A stretch of DNA of 5,117 bases from Deltaproteobacteria bacterium (GTDB lineage: Bacteria; Desulfobacterota; Syntrophobacteria; BM002): NCBI GenBank assembly GCA_017861095.1, contig JAGFXI010000184.1, positions 1 to 5,117 on the forward strand, in the 5' to 3' direction. The first letter of the stretch is position 1. Each line of letters starts with the position of its first letter. The notes under the pieces are model-generated. The model did not search any database. It saw nothing but the letters and a program-made list of their open reading frames with translations, and was not told the DNA's origin. Below, in pieces: positions 1 through 5,117 of this stretch. A program made the position numbers and the translations under genes.

Positions 1-447
1 GCGAAGAAGGCGCATGACGGCAATGCGGCCGGCGCATATGCGCAGAGGTTCGCCAGCACACCCGGCAAGCAGGATGGGCTCTATTGGGAGACCGGGGCGT
101 CTGAGGATCCGAGCCCGATGGGTGAATTCGTCGCCGAGGCGGCAGCTTCAGGTTATCACAGCCCAGGGGATAAGCCCGTTCCCTTCCATGGGTACTATTT
201 TCGTATTCTCACTGCGCAAGGGAAAAACGCAGAGGGTGGCGCGCGCGATTACCTCGTGGGGGGGGGAATGCGCGGCGGTTTCGCACTCGTTGCGGTCCCA
301 GCGGAGTATGGGAACAGCGGCATCATGAGCTTCATCGTCAACCAGGGCGGCGTTGTTTTCGAGAAAGACCTTGGTCCGGACACGGCCAAAGTCGCGGCCG
401 GCATCTCCGCCTTCGACCCCGACCCGACATGGAACCAGGTTCAGTAA
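1..447 (+). CDS. DUF2950 family protein, C-terminal part (5' truncated by window)
   Basis: Frame 1 is open from the first base to TAA at 445-447 and gives 148 residues, the C-terminal part of a longer protein. The fragment resembles DUF2950 (recognised from memory, no search run): YAQRFASTPGKQDGLYWE at about residues 14-31, HGYYFRILTAQG at about 63-74, PAEYGNSG at 100-107 and FEKDLGPDT at about 120-128. Family members are usually exported proteins of about 300 residues, often beside DUF3300 genes. Their function is unknown. The start and any signal peptide lie outside the window. The internal ATG at 118 is not the start, because family-like sequence continues upstream of it. A run of nine G at 258-266 encodes the V-G-G-G stretch (residues 86-89), and the reading frame is kept through it. 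The gene ends 71 bp before the sulfatase, with no convincing terminator between, so co-transcription is plausible. Confidence 0.85.
   Translation, partial: AKKAHDGNAAGAYAQRFASTPGKQDGLYWETGASEDPSPMGEFVAEAAASGYHSPGDKPVPFHGYYFRILTAQGKNAEGGARDYLVGGGMRGGFALVAVPAEYGNSGIMSFIVNQGGVVFEKDLGPDTAKVAAGISAFDPDPTWNQVQ
258..266 (+). repeat. Run of nine G inside the DUF2950 gene
   Basis: Nine consecutive G bases lie within the coding frame and contribute to Val-Gly-Gly-Gly. The sequence on both sides matches the DUF2950 pattern in the same frame, so the length shown here is the in-frame one. Homopolymers of this length are prone to polymerase slippage and also to sequencing error. A change of one base would shift the frame about 60 residues before the end of the protein. 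Confidence 0.9.
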
Positions 448-518
448 TGGTTGAGTGAAGTGGGATCGGAGAGTTCCCGCGAGGAAGAGAATGAGGTAAT
501 CCAAAGAGGAGCCCGATA

Positions 519-2960
519 ATGAACAAGCGTACTGCATCTGTCTTATGCCTGATCTCCATTGTGTTCATGGCGGGTTGCGCCAAAGCGCCAACTGAACCGG
601 GTCGCATAACACAGACAGGACCGGATCGCACGGTGTTGCCGATCGCGGAGCCCGACTATCCGCATGAAACCGAGCTCGACGCACGGAAGGCCACGCCCCC
701 GCCGCGCTTCGAAGTGAAGCCGCCCGCGGGCGCACCGAATATCCTGATCGTGCTCATCGACGACATGGGGTTCGGCATGTCGAGCGCGTTCGGCGGGCCG
801 ATCAACATGCCCACGGTCGACCGTCTCGCCAGCGGAGGGCTGCGCTATAACCAGTTCCACACGACGGCACTCTGCGCGCCGACGCGGTTGGCGCTCCTCA
901 CCGGCCGCAACCACCATATGAACAACATGGGCTCGGTCACCGAAACGGCCACCGCGTTCCCGGGCAACACGGGGCAGCGACCGGACCGGGTGGCGCCGCT
1001 TGCGGAGATGATGCGCCTGAACGGCTACAGCACCGCCATGTTCGGCAAGAACCACGAGACCGCGCCGTGGGAGATCAGCCCCTCCGGGCCGACCAATCGC
1101 TGGCCTACCCGCGCCGGGTTCGACGAGTTCTACGGATTCATGGGCGGGGAAACCAACCAGTGGGTGCCATTTCTCTACCACGGGATGAATCCGGTGGGGG
1201 TTCCCAAGGACCCGAACTATCACTTCATGACCGACATGACGAACAAGGCGATCGGCTGGATGAGGTTCCAGAAGTCGCTCACGCCGGACAAGCCGTTTTT
1301 CATGTACTTCGCGCCAGGCGCTACTCACGCGCCGCACCACGTGCCGAAGGAGTGGATCGCCAAGTATAAAGGGAAGTTTGACCAGGGGTGGGATGTCATG
1401 CGGGAAGAGGTTCTTGCCCGCCAGATAAAGCTTGGTGTTGTGCCGCCGGGTACGAAACTCGCACCTAAACCCGAGGCGATCAAGGACTGGGACAAGCTTT
1501 CCGCGGACGAAAAGAAGCTCTTCACACGACAGATGGAAATCTTCGCAGGTTTCGGCGAGTACGCGGACGCCGAGATTGGTCGGTTGGTCAACGCCATACA
1601 GGAGATCGGTCAACTCGACAATACGCTCGTGTTCTACATCGTCGGCGACAACGGTACGAGCGCCGAAGGCGGCATGAACGGGGTGTTCAACGAGATGACT
1701 TATTTCAACGGCGTTCAGGAAAAAGTTGCGGACATCCTGAAGCACTACGACGACCTGGGCGGGCCGATGTCGTATGCGCACATGGCCGCGGGCTGGGCGG
1801 TCGCGGGCGATACTCCGTTCGCCTGGACCAAGCTGGTGGCCTCGAACTTCGGCGGCACCCGGAACGGAATGGTAGTGCAATGGCCGAAGCGGATCACGGC
1901 GAAGGGCGAAGTTCGCTCGCAGTTCCACCATATCATCGACATCGCTCCGACCGTTCTGGAAGCGGCGGGCCTGCCCGAACCGAAGATCGTCAATGGTACG
2001 CCCCAGGCGCCGATCGAGGGGGTGAGCATGGTCTACACCTTCGACGAACCCAAGGCCGACAGCCGCCACAAGATTCAGTATTTCGAGATATTCGGCAACC
2101 GTGCCATCTACGCCGACGGATGGTTCGCGGGAACCATCCACAGGGTCCCGTGGGAGGCGAAACCTCGCGCAGCGCTCCTCGAAGACAACTGGGAGCTCTA
2201 CGACACGCGCACCGACTTCAGCCTGGCCAATAACCTGGCTGCGCAGAATCCGGCGAAGCTGAAGGAACTGCAGGACCTTTTCATGAAAGAGGCGGTAGCA
2301 CACCGCGTGCTTCCCATTGACGACCGCACCATCGAGCGTGCGAACTCGAAACTGGCCGGGCGCCCGGATCTCATGGGCAACCGCACTTCGCTCACGCTCT
2401 ACCCCGGCATGATCGGCATGTCCGAGAACGTGTTCCTCAACATAAAGAACCGTTCTCTGACCATCAATGCCGAAGTTGAAATCCCGCAGGGCGGTGCCAA
2501 CGGCGTGATCCTCGCTCAAGGCGGACGATTCGGAGGATGGAGCCTGTACCTGAAGGGCGGGAAACCGGTTTACACCTACAACTACATGGGCCTTGAGCGA
2601 TTCAATATCGCCGGGACCCAGGCTGTTCCTGCGGGCAAGGCGACAATCCGGCTCGAGTTCGCCTATGACGGCGGCGGTTTGGGCAAAGGCGGCGTTGCCA
2701 CGGTTTTCGTAAACGACAAGAAGGTCGCCGAGGGACGGATCGAGCGTACGCAGCCGATGATCTTCTCCGCCGACGAGACCGCAGACGTAGGCGTGGACGA
2801 TGCGACTCCGGTAACCGAGGAGTACAAAGCTTATGAAAACGAGTTTACCGGGAAGATCCTCAAGATCGTTCTCGAAGTGAAACCGATGGGTGAGGGAGAG
2901 AAAGCCGCAGCGGCCAAGGCTGGCGCGGAAGCCGCCACGAAAATGGAAGCGGCGAAGTAA
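519..2960 (+). CDS. Lipoprotein arylsulfatase (formylglycine-dependent, long form)
   Basis: An 813-residue sulfatase that should hydrolyse a sulfate ester to an alcohol or phenol plus sulfate. The substrate cannot be read from sequence. Residues 1-20 form a lipoprotein signal with lipobox M17-A18-G19-C20. Ala at +2 fits outer-membrane sorting by the proteobacterial Lol rule. The sulfatase domain spans about 73-600. By analogy with Pseudomonas AtsA the key residues are D81-D82 and D377-N378 (Ca2+ site), C119 in C-A-P-T-R (the cysteine converted to formylglycine), R123, K177 and H179 in GKNHE, H270 and K438. None is missing. Residues 285-345 form the helical insert usual in this subfamily. A beta-rich C-terminal domain (about 635-787) is followed by an Ala/Lys-rich tail (793-813). 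The length matches long arylsulfatases such as mycobacterial AtsD rather than AtsA (about 535). The ATG at 519 is chosen because AGAGGA (505-510) lies 8 nt upstream and the signal peptide starts there. No maturase gene is visible. Confidence 0.95.
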   Translation: MNKRTASVLCLISIVFMAGCAKAPTEPGRITQTGPDRTVLPIAEPDYPHETELDARKATPPPRFEVKPPAGAPNILIVLIDDMGFGMSSAFGGPINMPTVDRLASGGLRYNQFHTTALCAPTRLALLTGRNHHMNNMGSVTETATAFPGNTGQRPDRVAPLAEMMRLNGYSTAMFGKNHETAPWEISPSGPTNRWPTRAGFDEFYGFMGGETNQWVPFLYHGMNPVGVPKDPNYHFMTDMTNKAIGWMRFQKSLTPDKPFFMYFAPGATHAPHHVPKEWIAKYKGKFDQGWDVMREEVLARQIKLGVVPPGTKLAPKPEAIKDWDKLSADEKKLFTRQMEIFAGFGEYADAEIGRLVNAIQEIGQLDNTLVFYIVGDNGTSAEGGMNGVFNEMTYFNGVQEKVADILKHYDDLGGPMSYAHMAAGWAVAGDTPFAWTKLVASNFGGTRNGMVVQWPKRITAKGEVRSQFHHIIDIAPTVLEAAGLPEPKIVNGTPQAPIEGVSMVYTFDEPKADSRHKIQYFEIFGNRAIYADGWFAGTIHRVPWEAKPRAALLEDNWELYDTRTDFSLANNLAAQNPAKLKELQDLFMKEAVAHRVLPIDDRTIERANSKLAGRPDLMGNRTSLTLYPGMIGMSENVFLNIKNRSLTINAEVEIPQGGANGVILAQGGRFGGWSLYLKGGKPVYTYNYMGLERFNIAGTQAVPAGKATIRLEFAYDGGGLGKGGVATVFVNDKKVAEGRIERTQPMIFSADETADVGVDDATPVTEEYKAYENEFTGKILKIVLEVKPMGEGEKAAAAKAGAEAATKMEAAK

Positions 2961-2997
2961 TCGCCTTTATCCTGTTTCGTGGACATGTGCAGCATTC

Positions 2998-3041
2998 ACC
3001 CCCTCCGGTCTTACCGGAGCGGATGAGTTATCGAAGGGGGT
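2998..3041 (+). promoter_or_regulatory. Possible RNA structure masking the Shine-Dalgarno of the 236-residue protein gene
   Basis: ACCCCCT at 2998-3004 is exactly complementary to AGGGGGT at 3035-3041. The second copy contains the probable Shine-Dalgarno (AAGGGGG, 3034-3040) for the ATG at 3049. Folding would hide the ribosome binding site. The enclosed loop contains a second perfect hairpin (3003-3019). The two stems share only C3003 and T3004, so they could nest with five outer pairs, or compete. The complementarity is seen directly. A regulatory role is inference, since a purine-rich Shine-Dalgarno near a C-run can pair by chance. Confidence 0.4.
3003..3019 (+). repeat. Perfect 7-bp inverted repeat with 3-nt loop between the sulfatase and the next gene
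   Basis: CTCCGGT (3003-3009) and ACCGGAG (3013-3019) flank the loop CTT. The stem is GC-rich, lies 43 nt after the sulfatase stop and ends 29 nt before the next start. No T-run follows, so it does not look like a standard intrinsic terminator. It may be an RNA-stability or processing hairpin between two genes of one transcript, or the inner arm of the larger structure at 2998-3041. Confidence 0.6.
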
Positions 3042-3048
3042 TAGTCCT

Positions 3049-3759
3049 ATGAAGCGGATGATTATTACCTGTCTATGTCTGGTGTCTGCCATGTGCTTGG
3101 TTCTCCTGCAGCCTGCGGGCGCTCAGGACCAGAAGCAAGCCGTTCAGGAGAAAGTGGCGGCTTTCAAGCAGGCCACGGCAGAAAACCAGAAATCTCTGCA
3201 CCAATACACCTGGATCGAAGACACCCAGCTGAGTCTGAAGGGGGAGGTGAAGAGTACGAAAATCGAGTCCTGCCGCTACGGGCCGGATGGCAAGGTGCAG
3301 AAAACTCCACTGAGCGCCCCTCCCGAGAAGAAGGAGATGCGCGGGCTAAAGAAGAAGATCGCAGAGAAGAAGACCGGCGAGATGAAGGATTATATGGAAC
3401 GCGTCGTGTCCCTTATCCAGCGGTATGTCCCGCCTCAGCCCGAGCTGATCAAGGCCGACGTGGCGGGCGGGAACGCTTCCTTCAGCCCTCAGCCTGGCGG
3501 GATGCTGCTCCAGTTCAAGAACTTTGTGAAGAGCGGCGATCTCGTTTCCTTCACGCTCGATACGGCAGCCAAGGCGATCCGGCAAGTGAAAGTGGATACT
3601 TATCTGGATGATGCAGATAAGGACAAGGTGGCCCTCGCGGTCGATTTCCAGACTCTTCCCGACGGCACGAATTACGCGGCGAGCAAGAAGTTGGATGTGG
3701 CAGCCAAAAAGATCGTCGTTGCGATCACCACCAAAAACTTTCAGAAGCTCGCGCAATGA
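3049..3759 (+). CDS. Secreted protein of unknown function (236 aa)
   Basis: I do not recognise a named domain. Residues 1-25 form a Sec signal peptide: basic MKR start, hydrophobic core to about residue 20, and A23-G24-A25 before the predicted cut. The mature part starts with a polar helix (about 26-50), then an aromatic, strand-like block (YTWIEDTQLSLKGEV, 53-67; RYGPDGKVQKTPL, 76-88), a highly charged helix rich in Lys and Glu (about 93-127), and a second strand-rich block to the end (GGMLLQFKNF 150-159, VDTYLDD 182-188, LPDGTNY 203-209). From memory, similar proteins occur in Acidobacteriota and Desulfobacterota, sometimes near DUF2950 genes. A LolA-like half-barrel fold is only a guess. 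The ATG at 3049 is preferred over upstream in-frame ATGs such as 2890, because those overlap the sulfatase and would bury the signal peptide. AAGGGGG (3034-3040) also lies 8 nt before it. M4 (3058) is an alternative start. Confidence 0.85.
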   Translation: MKRMIITCLCLVSAMCLVLLQPAGAQDQKQAVQEKVAAFKQATAENQKSLHQYTWIEDTQLSLKGEVKSTKIESCRYGPDGKVQKTPLSAPPEKKEMRGLKKKIAEKKTGEMKDYMERVVSLIQRYVPPQPELIKADVAGGNASFSPQPGGMLLQFKNFVKSGDLVSFTLDTAAKAIRQVKVDTYLDDADKDKVALAVDFQTLPDGTNYAASKKLDVAAKKIVVAITTKNFQKLAQ

Positions 3760-3763
3760 GCTT
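3745..3763 (+). repeat. 6-bp inverted repeat across the stop codon of the 236-residue protein gene
   Basis: AAGCTC (3745-3750) and GAGCTT (3758-3763) are perfect inverted copies with a 7-nt loop, and the TGA stop lies at 3757-3759. The stem is short and has no T-run after it. It could protect the 3' end of the transcript or be chance. Confidence 0.3.
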
Positions 3764-3765
3764 GC

Positions 3766-3829
3766 GATTGAAACCGCCTGCCTGCGGGCGGATAGGTGCG
3801 CTCGTTTTCCTCCGGGATTGATTGAAACC
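3766..3829 (+). repeat. 10-bp direct repeat GATTGAAACC, two copies
   Basis: The copies are at 3766-3775 and 3820-3829, 54 bp apart start to start. The sequences on either side of the two copies are not alike. Two identical 10-mers this close are unlikely by chance locally, though many 10-mers repeat somewhere in a 5-kb window. A protein-binding site is possible. Confidence 0.4.
3774..3791 (+). terminator. Weak terminator-like hairpin after the 236-residue protein gene
   Basis: CCGCC (3774-3778) pairs with GGCGG (3787-3791). A T-G wobble and a G-C pair extend it to a 7-bp stem with a CCTG tetraloop. It starts 15 nt after the TGA. The nearest T-run (3805-3808) is 13 nt past the stem, too far for a standard intrinsic terminator. 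The position fits transcript end or pausing, but the form is weak. Confidence 0.3.
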
Positions 3830-3954
3830 TCGCTCCAGGATGCGTCGAGGCTGATTCAGGGATTGCAGAGATGATCGGAAGGGAAGTAGCGAGCCAAAGA
3901 GTCGCTGATGCAACCCGATTTTAGCTTCTGGTGTGCCCAATAAAGAGGAGAATC

Positions 3955-3959
3955 AGGAG
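3955..3959 (+). promoter_or_regulatory. Ribosome binding site deciding the porin start (AGGAG)
   Basis: AGGAG lies 6 nt before GTG at 3966 and 12 nt before ATG at 3972, which favours the GTG. A second, stronger sequence AAAGAGGAG lies at 3942-3950, 15 nt before the GTG. The same 9-mer stands at 503-511 before the sulfatase. No start codon follows that upstream copy at normal spacing. Confidence 0.55.
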
Positions 3960-3965
3960 CGCGCC

Positions 3966-5117
3966 GTGGCAATGCACCCGTGCTCGCGAGGAAAACATGG
4001 GTTTCCGCATCGACCTTTCGCGCTGCCCCTGGTGATTGTCTCCTGCTGGCTGGCCGGGCACCTCAACGCTCAGCAACCGGTCGTGCGGGCCTATCTTCCC
4101 AACACAGCCGACGAGGATTGGAGTTTCCTAAGCGACCGTTCCAAGAGGAGCGACTTCTGGGATCCGCTGAAGTACATCCCGATCGGCGGGGAGGATCATT
4201 ATCTGACGCTGAGCAGCGAGATCCGGTACCGGGCGGAGGGCTTCCATATTCGGAGCGATGGCGGAATCCCCGCGACGATGGACAACTACCTTCTCCAGCG
4301 CTACCTTGTCGGGGCTGATCTGCACCTGGGACCCCGTTTCCGGCTGTTCACCGAAATCCAGAGCGGCATCGTCAACGGACAGCTGAGGTCGCCTCGGCCG
4401 ACGGACCAGAATATTGCAGACTTTCACCAGGCGTTTTTGGAGTGGCGACAGCCGCTCAAAGGGAAAAGCTTTTTCGGGTTGAAGGCCGGGCGACAGGAGA
4501 TGTCGATCGGAAGCAGCCGGCTGATCTCAGCCAGCCCCGGCCTGAACGTGAAGAGAAGTTTCGATGGGGCACATCTCTACTTCCGCAGTGACGCATGGCG
4601 CATTTCCGGCGCGTTCGCGAAGCTGGTTTCCGTCAATCCAAGCGCATTTGATGACCGGCCGGATCACGAAGAGACATTTTGGGGCGTCTCAGCCAGCAGA
4701 AAGTCGCCACGATTCCAGAAGGGGGAATTGGGTTTTTACTACCTGAATGTCGATCGAGCCCATGCCGAATACGACCAGGGTCGGGGGCGGGATCTGCGGC
4801 GTACCGTGGGGGTGAAATGGACCGGAACGGGAACCCGGTTGGACCTGAACTACGATCTGATCTGGCAGTGGGGATCGTTTGAGGGATCGGCTGTCCGGGC
4901 CTGGGCATTCTCCACCGAGACCGGGTACCGCTTCGTCGAAGCTCGCGGCAAACCGAGGCTCTCGGTCCGGACCGATATCGCATCGGGAGATCGAGACCGC
5001 AGCGACCCGAGGCTTCAGTCATTCAATCCGCTGTTCCCCGGCAACAGCTACTCGGGACAGGTGGGATTCTTTGGGCCGACGAACCTGACCGACTTTACTC
5101 CTGCGGTCACATTCATC
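3966..5117 (+). CDS. Alginate-export-family outer-membrane porin (3' truncated by window)
   Basis: Frame 3 is open from GTG at 3966 to the window end without a stop, giving 384 residues. The sequence resembles the alginate export family (AlgE-like beta-barrels, Pfam Alginate_exp; recognised by pattern, no search run). A signal peptide covers about 1-35: basic start, core FALPLVIVSCWLAG, cut after L-N-A before Q36. Family-like segments are DPLKYIPIG (66-74), YLTLSSEIRYRAE (79-91), QRYLVGADLHLG (111-122), LKAGRQEMSIGSSRLI (172-187), SFDGAHLYF (about 198-206) and FNPLFPGNSYSG (353-364) followed by FFGPTNLTDF. Alternating polar and hydrophobic residues fit membrane strands. Members are commonly 400-500 residues, so perhaps 30-110 are missing. 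AlgE exports alginate in Pseudomonas, but many distant members are general or anion-selective porins. No alginate-synthesis gene is visible, so export of alginate here is doubtful. ATG at 3972 is an alternative start. Confidence 0.85.
   Translation, partial: MAMHPCSRGKHGFPHRPFALPLVIVSCWLAGHLNAQQPVVRAYLPNTADEDWSFLSDRSKRSDFWDPLKYIPIGGEDHYLTLSSEIRYRAEGFHIRSDGGIPATMDNYLLQRYLVGADLHLGPRFRLFTEIQSGIVNGQLRSPRPTDQNIADFHQAFLEWRQPLKGKSFFGLKAGRQEMSIGSSRLISASPGLNVKRSFDGAHLYFRSDAWRISGAFAKLVSVNPSAFDDRPDHEETFWGVSASRKSPRFQKGELGFYYLNVDRAHAEYDQGRGRDLRRTVGVKWTGTGTRLDLNYDLIWQWGSFEGSAVRAWAFSTETGYRFVEARGKPRLSVRTDIASGDRDRSDPRLQSFNPLFPGNSYSGQVGFFGPTNLTDFTPAVTFI

Larger units (their letters stand above)
3760..3965. other. 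Intergenic gap before the porin gene, no gene seen
   Basis: This 206-bp gap holds the terminator-like hairpin, the GATTGAAACC direct repeat and two Shine-Dalgarno-like sequences near its end. The short reading frames crossing it run out of frame from the preceding gene or lie on the opposite strand, and none has protein-like features. I looked for sigma70-type -35/-10 pairs. The best (TTGCAG at 3863 with a poor -10 near 3887) is not convincing. The gap is long enough to hold a promoter for the porin. Confidence 0.5.

Noticed and set aside
462..478. Hairpin GGGA/TCCC between the DUF2950 and sulfatase genes
   Set aside because: Only four base pairs and no T-run.
543..2519. 658-residue open frame on the - strand opposite the sulfatase
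   Set aside because: It lies wholly opposite a gene with intact catalytic motifs. Its composition (Arg, Val, His, Glu rich, no domain pattern) is typical of an antisense shadow in high-GC DNA.
3003..3019. Intrinsic terminator after the sulfatase
   Set aside because: The stem is perfect but no T-run follows; GCGGATGAG comes directly after it.
2890..3048. N-terminal extension of the 236-residue protein from ATG at 2890
   Set aside because: It overlaps the sulfatase end and places a clear signal peptide in mid-protein. A good ribosome binding site stands before 3049.
3766..3829. Possible CRISPR repeats: GATTGAAACC resembles the 3' end of many CRISPR repeats
   Set aside because: Only 10 bp are shared, the flanks differ, there are just two copies, and no cas gene is present.
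3863..3892. Sigma70-type promoter for the porin (TTGCAG with TAGCGA)
   Set aside because: The -10 matches the consensus at only two of six positions, so the call is not supportable.
3980..4318. 112-residue + strand open frame at the start of the porin gene
   Set aside because: It is in another frame from the porin, which has a signal peptide and family-like segments in frame 3.

Overview
The window reads as a high-GC (roughly 60% by eye) Gram-negative chromosome. It has an outer-membrane beta-barrel gene, a lipoprotein, Sec signal peptides and AGGAG-type ribosome binding sites. DUF2950 proteins, long lipoprotein arylsulfatases and alginate-export-family porins occur together in groups such as Desulfobacterota (old Deltaproteobacteria), Acidobacteriota and some Proteobacteria. 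The sequence alone does not decide between these. I see no tRNA, rRNA, CRISPR array, insertion sequence or phage gene.

Layout, all genes on the + strand: (1) 1-447, the C-terminal half of a DUF2950 protein, cut by the window start. (2) 519-2960, a complete 813-residue lipoprotein sulfatase with an intact formylglycine motif and metal-binding residues. (3) An 88-bp gap whose RNA could fold so that the next Shine-Dalgarno is hidden. (4) 3049-3759, a complete 236-residue secreted protein of unknown function. (5) A 206-bp gap with short inverted repeats, a 10-bp direct repeat and two Shine-Dalgarno-like sequences. (6) 3966-5117, an alginate-export-family outer-membrane porin, cut by the window end and so lacking a stop codon here.

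All four products appear to be exported, which suggests one envelope-related locus. The sulfatase would sit on a membrane, probably the outer one, and remove sulfate from an ester. The porin would pass anionic or sugar-like solutes. The DUF2950 protein and the 236-residue protein would be secreted accessory proteins of unknown role. A shared pathway is inference: no substrate-specific enzyme, transporter, regulator or sulfatase-maturing enzyme lies in the window. The first two genes (71-bp gap, no terminator) could be co-transcribed, and the third may be as well. The porin may be separately transcribed.

I did not find a clearly new system. The most unusual signals are the possible RNA structure over the ribosome binding site at 2998-3041, the uncharacterised 236-residue protein, and a run of nine G inside the DUF2950 gene.
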